Shown piece by piece: positions 36,281 to 48,170 of a stretch of 64,000 bases of DNA (its first letter is position 1; every line of letters begins with the position of its first letter). The stretch spans positions 29,977,047-30,041,046 of the forward strand of contig CP137674.1 in the NCBI GenBank assembly GCA_037976565.1, in the 5' to 3' direction. Source of the DNA: Mesocentrotus franciscanus (lineage: Eukaryota; Echinodermata; Echinoidea; Camarodonta; Strongylocentrotidae). The notes under the pieces are model-generated. The model was not told where the DNA came from. It saw only the letters and a list, made by a program, of their open reading frames with translations, and made no database searches. Position numbers and translations under genes: made by a program.

Positions 36281-37497
36281 CTCCCCAGGCAGGCGCAGCG
36301 GAGCACCCCAATTACCGAGCGATCGACTCTCGTCCAGTAAACATCATTTGCATAAAATAAACAATTGTGTACCGATTGATGCGAAAAAAGTAAACAAATT
36401 TCGAAGGCAAATTCTTCATTAATTTGATGAATATCAGCAATCAAAGCTACTAAATCGATTATTTAAAAATGTGCAAGACACTCATGTGTATAACAAAAGT
36501 TATTGATGCACCGAAAATGTGAAATTTAAGGGATAATTTTGACGAAAAAAAACGAAAAAATGAGATACGAAATCACCGTAAAATTCACCATTTTTTCGAG
36601 ACCGGCCAAGAATTGCCTCATGAACAGAAAAGAAATTTAATAATCTCAATCCTTCTGAAATATCTATTTTTATAGTTGCTGGATAGGGTAGAGTCAGAGA
36701 AAAACATACCCCAACGTCCGAATCTCATCGAACAAAAACAAGCCTTCGTGTGCGCAATATGTTATGACCAGTCCTATTCATTCAAATGTATGTTATGTCA
36801 GGGAAACCTCGCGTGTGCCTGGGTTATACATTGTGTTGCCGGCCGAATGCACTGAGCCCGAAGACGCATGCGCAGAGAATAGGGACTCTTAGATTTGCAC
36901 GACGAGAACGTGCACCTGCTGCGTGGACATCCTTTTAAGGCAATGTTACGTCCTTTTAAGGCACTGCCGGGCAGACTGCCAGTGCTCGACAGTGCCTTAA
37001 AAGGACGTCACATTGCCTTAAAAGGATGTCCACGCAGCAGTCCACGTTCTCATCGTGCAAATCTAAAAGTCCCTGAAGCCCCATGAAACAGAACTTATAA
37101 CTATAAAAATACTCCATCGGCCAAGCGAAAATTTCGCCCATGTATGGATTCAACCCTCATGAACATTCATACTAAGTCTCTACTTCCTGCATTGCTGGAT
37201 AGGGGAGAGTCAGAAAAAAAATAGACGGCGTGTTTATCGAGGGGTGAAGCTCATATCTCGAGTTTTATTCCATGGAATTTCATATTTATATCACTGATAT
37301 CAAGTTCATAATAATTGTAGTTAGTATGGAAAGTTTCATAGCGATATTGGCAGTAATAAAGGCGCAACGCGAATTTTAAGATTTTACATTCTAGCAAACA
37401 CATGTTCGGATTCACGTAGATGTCCGTTGGTTATTCAAATAGAACGGGCCGTTAATGATATGCTAATTGGGGTGCTCCGCTGGGTCTGCAGGTGGGT
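36281..37497. mobile_element. Nested inverted-repeat element
   Basis: CAGCGGAGCACCCCAATTA near 36295 recurs inverted (TAATTGGGGTGCTCCGCTG) near 37463, with further imperfect pairing outward for about 15 bp. The 1.2-kb block is missing from the gene 3 version of the host element, where sequence jumps from the equivalent of 36215 to that of 38430, although that gap is larger than this element. Confidence 0.65.
36881..37074. repeat. 194-bp near-perfect palindrome
   Basis: Arms of about 85 bp: AGGGACTCTTAGATTTGCAC through AAGGCACTG on the left are mirrored by CAGTGCCTTAAAAGG through GCAAATCTAAAAGTCCCT on the right. Each arm also contains two copies of CCTTTTAAGGCA or its complement. The loop is about 20 bp. 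RNA from it would form a long hairpin. Could be a foldback MITE. Confidence 0.88.
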
Positions 37498-38099
37498 GGT
37501 TGTGTTGCCATATGTAACTATAGCTATGAATGCGAATATTTAAATGTCAAAAAGGGAAATAAATTATGTTCAAATTTGTATCCGGGCTAAATTCACGCAC
37601 ACAATCAATCACAATGAAAGCACTCCGTTTGTTCTCCCTGGTTCTACCTTTTAACTTAGTGATCTCCCGAGAAAAAAAACACTATCAAACAATAACAATG
37701 TACAATTAAATATCGGCGATTTAATATGGATAATCAAAAAAATAATCAAGGTTCATATCATCGTTTGGGCACACAACAAATACACTCAATATACAAATGT
37801 CAAAGGGAGCGGACAACTCTCCTAAGCGTCATTAACAGTGATCACTGGATAAAACGGGAGCAATTAATCTCCTGTGTGTTACAATAAATTATTTAGCAGT
37901 ACAATGATAACGGGATTAACGCGTCAAAAGGGAGTACCAAACTCACCTAGAGGTTAATCACCGTCACGATCAAATGGATAGATAAATATACAATCATACA
38001 AAAAATATTCATCAATCAGCAAAACTCGAGCAGAAAAAGGATCATCAAATAATTCAGTAAAGCGTTCAGAATTAATATATCAAACCAAATCAGCATCCA

Positions 38100-38470
38100 C
38101 GGCGAGGTCAGGAATGATGATGCTGACGATGGCGACGATGGTGGCGACGTTGATGACGAATACGATGTTGATGGCGATGATGATGTGCGCGATGATATCC
38201 GTGATGACAATGATGTTGGTGATGATGATGATGAAGCAGTCAATGGACGATTACAGTGATGATACCGATGATCAGGCGGTCAATGGACAATGTCCACGAT
38301 GATAAAACAATCAGTTCGAAGACGATGGGTGAAGCAATCAAATAGCTTGCGATGAACGCGTTACAAAAATAATTAGTTACTTCGCGATGACGATGATGAC
38401 CCGACGACCACGATGACGATGAAGATGATGACAATGGTGATGATGTGGTGATGAAGATGACGATAATCAA
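38100..38470. repeat. GAT/ATG-rich low-complexity tract
   Basis: Degenerate (GATGAT)n-type sequence. Long open frames on both strands here code only for Met/Asp/Ser-rich simple sequence and are not genes. Related sequence reappears at 56475-56520. Confidence 0.85.
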
Positions 38471-39514
38471 AAAGTCAGCACAACACAACGAACGACGATG
38501 ACTATGGTCGGTTATTGAAGAGACAGATGTGAAAATACGGCTAGATCACGACAAAATACCGAGTCGATCGATGTGGGATAAAAATTGCAGTTGAAACTTG
38601 AAGTTGTCAAAACAATGATGGAGAATGAGAAAACCAATAGATTCTCACCGCACGGAGTCAAGAAATGATTATATCACATCTATAAAGACGGTGAACAAGT
38701 CTCTCCAAATAACGATGTAAAAAGAGTCAAAATATGAATCTCGCGAATAGCAAGACGAGCAGCTAGCAAAAACAGTCGAGTCCTCTAAAAATTAAACAGG
38801 CACAATATACAAAAGCACAGTATCAGTCTGTGTGTACCTATATCAAAAATCCCTCTGATTTTCACGCAGCGAGAAGATGCCCCCAATCACCACAGCAGCG
38901 TGATTTGTTGAAATACGCGTAAAAAATTAATTTTAAAAAAATAATTAATATGCTAGTACACGCGCTGTACGTAATAACGGAAAATCTACGTAACAATAGA
39001 ATATAATATTAACAACCAGACAGAACCGGTTTGAACATGACTGTCTGCAAAGCCAGACAGGCGGAGTGGAAAATACCACGCAAGGGAAATTAGGCCTCCC
39101 TAGTCGCCATTTTGAAAATGGGAAAGCAATATACATGTTAAACATGTACAAATCAATGCATATAACACTTGAAAACATGCAAAAGTAAGGTACAATTTCA
39201 GCAAAAGTTAAAAATCGTGACCTTTGGTCACTACAGAGTCATTGCATTAAAACTAGGAGCATAACATTTAGAAATTGCCATTCAAAATCAGATGCCGATG
39301 GCTTTGACTTTCTTCAGTCATACAGATTCATGAAAAGGCAAGCATGTTTTAAATAAGTGCATTAGATTTAAGATGCATCGTATAAGACCAACTAGTATGA
39401 ATATACATGTAGGCCTATCATGCTCATTCTCCATCAAATTTCGTTCGTGATCACTTTAAATACTCCGTTTCACACGTATAAAACATGGCAGATCGTCATC
39501 CTGTACGCTACAGA

Positions 39515-40360
39515 CGCACTTCAAAATGAGGGTAGAAAACGACTAATAGAAGCGCTCGAGAGCGAGAATAGGGACTATATCTTGAGCTAGCGGATAATCT
39601 TGGAATCAAGAATGCTACAAGTACAGCAAGGTCGAGTGTCGCGACCTTCTTGCGAGAAGGTCGACAGGGCAAACTTGCAAGAGGTGGGGCCACGCACAGG
39701 GAAATAGATGATGAAAAGAAAAATCGTCTGCAGGTCATCCTCGACCATAACCCTCTCATGACCCTGAAGCAGATGATGGCTGACCTATACAGGCTTCAAT
39801 GCCCCACAAACCTGCAGTCAGCTATAGAGCACCATCGCCGCCATCAGAGCATAAGATGGTATGATGTTCACTGTCAAACTAATTGAAGACGCGAGGAATG
39901 CCCCACGAGTAACATGCGGGCAGTGTAAGTGCACAATTATGTTCCTGGATCAAGGAGTAGTGGCGCACCATGGAGCTCCATGGGCGCACCTATATAATAG
40001 TCTTCATACAGCGTGTTTCTAGAAATCGGGTTCAACATAATTAATGCACCCGCCGATGGTTTGGACGCGGCCAACGTGGCCAACGCGCCAGACGAGTGGT
40101 TCAAGGCCTGAGGGGGGAGAATTGCACCGTGACCCTTGCGATTTCCGCCGATGTAGGTTTGGTACATCATACCATCCTCTAAAACTGTGACCAGAGAGTC
40201 AATTGAGGCGTTTCTCGCTGACCCAACAGTGCACGCAACTCTTCCCTGTATGAAAAAGCGTATACATCATGTACGACAACGCGCGCCCCCATGTTCGAGC
40301 GCAGCTTCCCGACGGTGCCTAGCTCGTGAGATTATCGACGGCTGAAAACCAAAGACCCTT
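39515..40360 (+). pseudogene. Tc1/mariner (IS630-type) transposase remnant A
   Basis: Plus-strand pieces read LELADNLGIKNAT, then FLREGRQGKLARGG, ATHREIDDEKKNRLQVILDH and NPLMTLKQMMADLYRLQCP, the helix-turn-helix half of the transposase family common in marine invertebrates. Frameshifts and stops break it (for example after 39886), and the catalytic half survives only as short matches such as GSRSSGAPW and a degraded YDNA-type segment near 40272. A paralogous remnant lies at 58298-59120. No function expected. Confidence 0.78.
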
Positions 40361-41083
40361 GCTCTTTCCATATCAAGACTTTGTTTATATACATTTATAT
40401 ATAAATTATATACCATGGACTATTTAGGTCCCATGTGAAACTGAAATAATAAATTTAAAGATGAAAGGAAAGAAAACAAACCTGTACTTATTACATGTCA
40501 GTTATAAACATAATTTAGAAAACATGCAATAATCATGCAATGGTTTGAAATAGAATGTCCAGAATGTATTTTTTTTTTAAAGAACAGTGATAAAAACAAA
40601 GAAATTAGCAATCATAAAAAATAAACATCATTAAAAAAATTTGAATTTTAAAAAAATCTGATGACTTTGTCTTTGAGGCAACAAACATACGGAATTAATG
40701 AAACCAAATGGACGAACAATTTGAATTCCCCAAAGTCCTTAGGCCCACTTTGTTATTTTGAATGCAAGAACATCAAAATTGAGTGCACGAAATTTGAAAT
40801 CACACTTACGTTCACGAATTCGAGTGCACATTAACGAAATTGTTTGCCCTAAAATTAAATTGAATGCTGATAACAAAAATTGGAATGCCCTAAACTAAAA
40901 TAATTTAGCATATGAGTCAATTTGGATAATCATAAATCAATTCGCACGTCTCCAAATGAACTCCATTGCCTGGATTTTATTTTTGACAGACCGATATCGA
41001 TCGTAAGACGATAATGCGTGAATTTGAATGCAATTTAATTGATTTGAGTGGCAAAAATATGAAATTAAGCGGGAAAACCAATA

Positions 41084-42060
41084 CCTATTACATTTGGCAT
41101 TCATCAACAACACCCCTATCAACCTAAACAAAAATACTAATCTTAAGAAGAACAGATTTAAAAAAACATTCACAACAAAATTTCCGTGGTTTGCTAGCAA
41201 ATGTAGTTGACCAGGGTAACCATGGTAACTACAATTTCATTTCTGAATATTTTGCATTAAAAATGCTCATCGATATGACAGAAAGCGATATGAGATGCAC
41301 TAAGTTTATAACTTTGTCTCCTCCACTTAAACTTTGCTGTATCCTTTTAACAGATTTAAGTGTTAAACAAATGCATTTTGAATGATATAAAATAATAATG
41401 TCATACTTACAGTGTAACTCGGTCTCTTGTTAACGTCAAGTTTTCTCTTAATCTGAAAATCTCAGTTTTACCTACAGGTGAACGAAACCACCTCTTACCT
41501 TGATCGGCTTTGATTCATTTAAAATTTCAACCTAAATATAAACTTTAATATGAAATAATATGTGCGTAAGTATCCATGTCACATATAAGACTGACTGATA
41601 TATGAAATGAAAATGAAAAAAGTGACAATCATGCATGAGTCAAAACATGTTATTACTTTTTTCACTGAACTGCTGTCATTAATGTTAAAAGCAAGACTTC
41701 GAGAATCGTATATTTTTTTGGTAATTATGCTTTCTCCTTAATTACGGAATGTAACTATTGATCTCATACTTCTGATCCATTTTCTTTGTGATGTTGTAAG
41801 TTAATAATCCCAAGGTGATGATATAACTGGCTGAAATTAATATCGGGACGCCAAATTTGTTGAATCAATTGCCATATTTATGATGATTGAGTTTCACATC
41901 ATACCTGATTTTATTTGTTTATGGGGTAAATTCAATCCTCTTCGGTTGTCTCTTTCCAGCTCTCTCTCTCTCTCTCTGTGAATCTCACTACCTCTCTCTC
42001 ACTCTCTCTCTCTCTCTCTCTGAATCTCACTACCTCTCTCTCTCTCTCTCTCTCTTAAAG
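41084..42060. other. Displaced upstream flank of gene 1
   Basis: Matches the region immediately upstream of gene 2 (51318-52250) and of gene 3 (60120-60860): CATTCATCAACAACACCCCT, ACAGTGTAACTCGGTCTCTTG, CAAGACTTCGAGAATCGTAT, ending in CT repeats at 41960-42057. In gene 2 it lies directly next to the start region; in genes 1 and 3 the TIR element separates it. Any distal regulatory sites here now lie about 6 kb from the gene 1 start. No gene within. Confidence 0.75.
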
Positions 42061-42199
42061 GGGTTGACAATCAGTCTATTTTTGCGAGATGAAGAATAAA
42101 AATGGAACCCGATTCCTTGATTGACGGCTTTTCCAAAAGACTACTAGTATACTCTGCATCACTGCTAATCTATATTTATTTGGTTTATATTAATATTGT

Positions 42200-42510
42200 T
42201 TGTTATCATCGAGTCTGAAAGATAGAGATTTAGTTGTGAAAAATAATCAGGCGTTTTGAGACTCTTCCTAATTAAACAGAGAGTCACTTGTTTATTACAG
42301 CTATACAAAGATAATATAGAAATCTCATTTTGTTGTCTATTTTTCAACCAAAAAATAGTCCCCTATTTCAAAAAGATATTGGCAAGTCAATATAATGGAC
42401 TAAAATTATTATTTAATGAAAAAACAAAAATAGGAGAGAGTATTACCTTGGAATCGAACCCATCAACTTTGCGATCGCTTAACCACAAGACCAGTCTACC
42501 TCACTGCTTT
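42200..42510 (-). mobile_element. SINE-like repeat with tRNA-type B box
   Basis: On the minus strand GAGGTAGACTGGTCTTGTGG then TTAAGCGATCGCAAAGTTGA and GGGTTCGATTCC form a tRNA-like head (42440-42505), followed by a body matching the plus-strand sequence at 63325-63645 inverted. A second partial head in the same orientation lies at about 42850-42905. Confidence 0.65.
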
Positions 42511-43154
42511 TGTTTAGTTCGCTTATATTTGTTAACACTGTCTTTCTGATGCCATGACTTTAAAAATATAAGAAGATTGCAGAATTTTACTGATTTTACG
42601 CTTTCGGGATACAAGATTATCATTATTTGTATAGAATGCCCGTAAATTCTTTATTGGAGTAACTAATAGGAAAGTGAGTTTTTATATTATTATGATCATT
42701 TACTTATTTAAACTGCCGCCATGAAGTGGTAAATCAATAACCCAACACGTAGCCGCCTGACGTGGCATAATGAATAGAAAACTGGTCCATTTCATTCAAT
42801 ATGCGTGGTATTTCATTACATGGCATCAATGGATAGGGAAGCTTGGCTATTCAAACCTGGCAAGCCAGTATTTTTCACAAGACCAACCTGCCTCACTGTT
42901 ATCAATCTAGTTCGCTTCTAATGTAAATACTTTCTGATGTCAAAGCCTTTACAAAAAAGCAGATTTATGGCATTTATTTTGTGGGGTTACATGATGATTA
43001 TTTGTTTTTTAATTGCCCGTAAAAACTTTCTTTCATTAACTAACAAGATAGTGACTTTTCATATCATTATTACCATTAATACTGCGCGGGCGGTGAACAA
43101 GTAATAATTTCTCTTTAGAAGCTCATAGAGGCATACATGTATTGAAAGATGCTT
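42511..43154. other. No recognisable gene
   Basis: AT-rich sequence containing a partial tRNA-like repeat at about 42850-42905. Two segments around 42545-42700 and 42935-43070 are loosely similar (a GATTT..ACAAGATTATCATTATTTG-type motif), suggesting an old duplication. Confidence 0.45.
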
Positions 43155-43201
43155 TTAGAAAAAAAAATGACAACCACCACTTTTGTTTAATTTCATCTCA
43201 C

Positions 43202-43352
43202 CTGTCACTCCATTCTGTTCGAAAGCATCCGCTTTAAGATAATAATATCTGTAGAGGGCCCTGGTTGGATTATCATCATTGTTTACTACATAACGCTCTG
43301 ACATGATGAATAAAGCTTTGAACGCAATCTCATCCACCAATGTGACAGTCAA
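43202..43352 (-). pseudogene. Exon-like fragment of unknown gene (copy A)
   Basis: Minus strand: ATAATAG/TTGACTGTC, then an open stretch translating as LTVTLVDEIAFKALFIMSER, NDDNPTRALYRYYY and FEQNGVTG, ending CAG/GTGAGA. About 130 bp is repeated in opposite orientation at 60866-60995, where the frame is closed by a stop. The protein is unfamiliar and the 3' splice site is weak. It may be a captured exon or part of a repeat. Confidence 0.35.
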
Positions 43353-43359
43353 CTATTAT

Positions 43360-44230
43360 GACATTTCATCAAGCCCCTTATTGTTGTTGTTGAAGTAATA
43401 AAGGGGACTAAAGCACAATATGTCAATGAATTCTCAACAAAAATATAAAGGGGGCTATGGAGGAAAGAGGTCGGGGGGGGGGAGGGTAATGCAGCAAAAA
43501 AAAAATCGGGGGTCTTGGGGAGGACATCCCTAAATAGGGGCTTTTTAGGATAAAAGCTGGAGCTGACAGCTAAGCTGGCTCCGACAACTGTAATACGATC
43601 AACATATTGATCGGGGAGTCTTGGGGGAGATTATCATTAAAAAACGACCTACTTTTGTTTAGCTAACCGACAGCGTAGTGGTACCCAAATGCGTTTGCGC
43701 CCAAGTCCTAAATATTTTAATTTGATGCATATCCCTTTGGTTCTAAAAGCGGTATTATTTTAGTTTCCATTTCCCTCCACTATTTTGAACTTTCTTGACG
43801 TTATTTTCTTTCTTTAAATTACAATACAGCCATGGTCTTTTCATTTTATGTAGGGATATTGAAAGTGCTTGTCGTCCCAGACGAGGAGAAAGAGGCTCTA
43901 CTTTGCATTCAGCGACAAAAATATTAAAGAATTCGCCCATTGTTGCCATGTCAGGAAGTCCCTTAACCTGTTCGGTAATTCTGCACAGTAACAACAAAAA
44001 TCGCTATTGAAAAAGAGTGCTAAACTAGCTCCACCTTCTATAACCTTCATTGAACTTGGTAGTTTTTGTAAAGTCATTGGTGCTATGTCGGGAAATACAC
44101 TGCGTACCTATTCTTTAATAATAGCCAGAAAAGAAAAAAAGATCTGTACATTGATTCCGTGTTCTATTGCTAGCACCTACACCTACAAAATATTTGTTGT
44201 GAGATAATGAATAACTGAGTGTCAAATTTG
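43360..44230. other. No recognisable gene
   Basis: Contains a short TTG run at about 43381 and a G run near 43473. Frames at 43755-44010 overlap on both strands and match no family. Confidence 0.45.
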
Positions 44231-44760
44231 AAACGATATACAATTTAAATGACAAAATCATCTTTGTTTGATCGAAATCGGTTCAGAGTCGGCTGAAATG
44301 TCCATACATATAAACCATTTATAATATTTATTGTGCCTCACAATTTAATATTAGGTAATTTTGAACCAGCCGTTGAAAAACGAGATAGCGCTTTATACTT
44401 TTTATTTCAGCCAATGCCACTATTGGCTTTTTCGTGTTGGTTATAATAAGCACAACCAGCCAGCCCCTGTATTGTCATTATTAATGAATTAATTAATTAA
44501 CGGTCCCCAAATTTTTGTGAAAGGGGAGCTGAATTGGTATGATTGTATTTAATCTAAATTCACACATTTTGAGGTCTAAAATTACCTTCATAGCAATGTT
44601 AGGTTCTAAAAAGGCACTAGAAATGTCATAAATAAGAATTAGAGCAATAACCAAGCACTTTAAAGGCATTTGCGGTCTTAAACAAGAACTCAACTATCCC
44701 TTCAACGATTGTGAAGTATTAATAGAATTTGGTTCATATTCTATCGCACAAAATTATTTG
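44230..44760. repeat. Duplicated segment downstream of gene 2
   Basis: Matches 53377-53915 downstream of gene 3 almost base for base (TTTGAAACGATATACAATTT, CCAGCCGTTGAAAAACGAGA, GGTCCCCAAATTTTTGTGAA). The part 44500-44700 also occurs inverted at 63657-64000, so it is itself a dispersed repeat. Confidence 0.8.
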
Positions 44761-44856
44761 TATCAATGTCGCGTTTAGCAAAGAGAAAATATTATAATTA
44801 GGTTCTTAAAATGACCTTAAAAAATAATGCTTATACATACAACTTTATACAAAACA

Positions 44857-45129
44857 ATACTTTCTTGCCCCAAGTCGTTTCCCCGAGAGATGGTGCTAGA
44901 CGATACAGCTCATGATTATCTGCTACGCAGAATCGTACAAAGATTTTTGGACAAAAAGGTGATATCGATTGTCAGGCTATTATTATTTCTATGAACATTT
45001 ATACGATTCTTTGGAGCTTCATAAAGCTGCAAAGAGATCCTATATTAGAAAACTGATATAGGATCTGTATGTAAAGTTGGTCTAGCGCCATCTCCCCGGG
45101 GAAAATGACTAAAGTCTAGAAAGTGTTTT
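44857..45129. mobile_element. Foldback MITE, gene 2 copy, internally deleted
   Basis: The same inverted ends as at 20010-20331 (AATACTTTCTTGCCCCAAGT and inverted partner ending at about 45127), with a shorter interior. Confidence 0.7.
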
Positions 45130-45175
45130 ACAGTTAATTTTACAGTACATTACAGCTTGCAATTCATATTTTTCT

Positions 45176-45181
45176 TTTATT
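45176..45181 (-). terminator. Candidate poly(A) signal AATAAA of gene 2
   Basis: Lies 42 nt past the stop codon on the minus strand, the same spacing as in gene 3 (54330-54335). Confidence 0.5.
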
Positions 45182-45223
45182 GACCACGTCAACGAATCAA
45201 TCCTGAATTCTTAGTTGATGAAG

Positions 45224-45471
45224 TTAAGCCCGTGAATATGTTTTAGCTCCAGGATGTGTATCATATCCGACTCCAGATGCCGCCTGGCATTCCTTGCCAA
45301 GCAAGCACACCCTCTCAAGTGCAATGTAGGTGAAGCAAGAGCAAGTGACGTCAGCAAGGCAGTGTTGTGCGCACCTGATCGAAGAGGAGACTCTGAATGA
45401 TGCATGCACGTAGTCATCGAGGAGTCTTGCATTGTCGGCCGAGAGCTTTAAGATTGTGGAACGCATCAGAA
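45224..45471 (-). CDS. Gene 2 exon 5: PAN/apple-like domain and stop
   Basis: A 248-nt last exon, acceptor [35 protein letters not shown], then [33 protein letters not shown]. Differs from gene 3 at only a few residues. The TTAA around its stop is the unoccupied version of the gene 1 MITE site. Confidence 0.87.
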
Positions 45472-48126
45472 CTGCAATGAAAAAATAACAACTTACTACA
45501 TGAAATAAATCAATACATTACACAACTGACCTGGAATTCCTAAATCAAATGATATTTAAAGCAGGGCTCCCACTTAGCCGATTTGTATTAGCGAGTTATG
45601 GCGAGTTGTGGTGAGTTACCTCAAAGAGGCACTCGCAATAACCCGCGACAACTCGGTATGGCTCGGCGTCACTCTTTACAACATTCCACGACTCTCCTCG
45701 AAGTTCGCGAGCAGCTCAAAAATTGGGAACATGTTCAAAATATTTACTGATTCGTTGTAACTCGAGGTGAACTCGCTTACACTCGTAATATTCTCGCATT
45801 ACTCGTAACAAGCTCGCGCTGCACTCTTCATAACTCGTAGCAACTCGCCACGTTCTTGAATTATACTTAATTATACTTAATTATACTTAAGTATACCGAG
45901 TGCTATTCGAGTTTCCAAGAGTTGGGTACTAGCACGACAATCGTGCTCCGAGTCATGCCGAGTTGCCCTCGAGATTGACGCGAGTTTAGATCGAGTACGG
46001 GGACTTAGTGCTTTGGAGAGCGCCAAAATTATGCATTTCCCGCCCCTTGATCGCATATGACTCGTATAAAACTCTTATCACTCGTTAGAAGATCTTGATA
46101 ACTCGTACACATGGCATCGCCACTCATACCGAGCTCGCGTGACTCATATCGCGCTCGGTTTACTCGTACATCCATCGTATAGGAAACTCGATGTTGCGTC
46201 GTAGATCACTCATGAAAATATCATTAAAAGTAGTAAATTTCAAGCGAGTTCACGCGAGTTTACGCGAGTTTAAGCTCGCGCCAGCACGCCACAACTCGAG
46301 GCTCCAACTCCGCTAAGTGGGAGCCTTGCTTAAGGAAGTGCTCTCGAATTATCTTTTTAATGTGAATAACTAAAACGAATTTCTTTTTTTCACATAAAGT
46401 CCGCGTCATTAAGACAAAATTGTTACCTTGATCATTAGATGACAAGATTACGGTCGCGGGCACTGACTGGGTAGTGGTTACAGGTGATGGGTCTGGTGTT
46501 GCAGAAGTGCTCTCTGATGACTCCACAAAAATCCCTGAGGCTTGCCCTGTCGCAGAGGTAGATGTTGCTGGGTCTTGCGCTGGCCTTGTTATTGTTGATG
46601 ACGATGATGTGATGCTTTTGGACACATCGTCTGTTGTCATCGACGGTACGGAGGAACCATTTGTGGGAACTTCAGTAACCATGGCTTCAATGACCATGAC
46701 TTCTTCGGTTGCGTCACTGGATATACCTGTATGAGTAAAGTGTTATGGCTCATACATCTACGATTCCTTCATAATGTGCGTGTATGTGTGTGTGTTTTAT
46801 ATTATAAGTGTTTATATTTTATTTTTCTACGATCGTAATTCATTAAGTGTAGTTTATTGAAATATGTTATTATGATGAAAAATATTTGTATTTTGAATAA
46901 TTATTTGCATTGCTTTGATATTGAATGAAATATATTTTTTTTAAATTACGGAAAAACAAAAAAAGTGTGTGCGTGTGAACATGTGGGTAAGGGTGTGCGT
47001 GTGTGTACATGTGTGTGTATGTGCGTGTATGTGAGTCTGTGCGGGTAGGTAAGTATCTACATAATATGTACTGTTTATATTTAACGTAAGGTTTTCGCAT
47101 AGGCCTATAAGCTTTTTGAAAGTAGCTAAATCAAAGAACAATATACCGAATCATGAAACATAACTTTCTCAGCACTCACCCTTTTCTGTTTCACAGACAT
47201 AATGGTACTCGGTAGAACAATGCTCGTCCAACCATTCGTATTGTAACCCTGTCGTTCGGAAACACTCTCCTCCTTCATCAGTGGTCGATTCGAAATTGGC
47301 GAAGTTGATATAGGTCAAGCTTGAGCCGTCAAACCAAGTCACTTTGGATAGCCCTATCCAGTAACTACCGTATTTTGGTCGGTGGTTGAGGAGAAAGTCT
47401 CGTTCATTTTCAGATTTGATGTAGACCAGATGCATTCCAAGGTCCTCACAAGATGATTTTGAAGTGGAGAAGTTTGACTTGCTTTGGGAGAAATAATAAC
47501 AGGCGCCGCTATATTCGGAATAACTCGTATAACTCGTATTACAAGCTGTTACATGAAGAAAATGGGAGAAAACGAGAAAGTTTGATGGAGAGTCGTTACG
47601 AAAAAATATTATATTAAATTGAATGGTTTATTAAGAATACTGAAAATGGCAGCCCGAGAGCCGATCTTTTACATTCATTTTACAATAAAGGCACACGAAA
47701 TGCATAGTAATGTCAAAACAATTATTACATAAAGCTTACGAGATTACATTCAAAGATAAAGTCAATAAGAAACAATATCATATAACAAAAACAAGGATGA
47801 CCAACACTATTCTAAAATTTAACGCATACAGCTGTGATATCATATCTGTCTTATAATACTGAAACCTAATAATGAGAGAAAGCTTGAGGACAAAATTAAA
47901 AAATTATAATATTTCGAAAGGTTTGGAAGTAGATATGAGGAAGAAACATAGCTGAAAGATTAAAGCTATGGGAACAAAGTTACTATATAAACATTTTATA
48001 TTTTATTATGTCCATACAACCGGAGCACACGAGATGACATTTCGATTGCGACCTTGCTTCGAACCTCATTTGTGTATGTTGGGAGTGTGTGTGTGTGTGT
48101 GTGTATGTATGTGTGCGTGTGCGTGC

Positions 48127-48170
<44 letters not shown>

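Larger units (their letters stand above)
35376..41083. mobile_element. 5.7-kb inverted-repeat element 170 bp upstream of gene 1
   Basis: The left end reads TTAGGCTTTCCCGCCCAATT then TTGCAATTTTGTC; the right end, inverted, reads TATTGGTTTTCCCGCTTAAT. The gene 2 copy of this flank (about 51311-51318, TTGATTAATAGTTAATTCC) is uninterrupted, so insertion at a TA is demonstrated by comparison. A related 4.0-kb element occupies the same position upstream of gene 3. The interior is a mosaic: subterminal AATTC-rich repeats, a nested element with a palindrome, GAT-rich DNA and a dead transposase fragment. No intact gene. Confidence 0.82.

Noticed and set aside
38016..38488. Ser-rich and Met/Asp-rich frames on both strands
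   Set aside because: They read through a GAT-type low-complexity tract; simultaneous openness on both strands is a composition effect.
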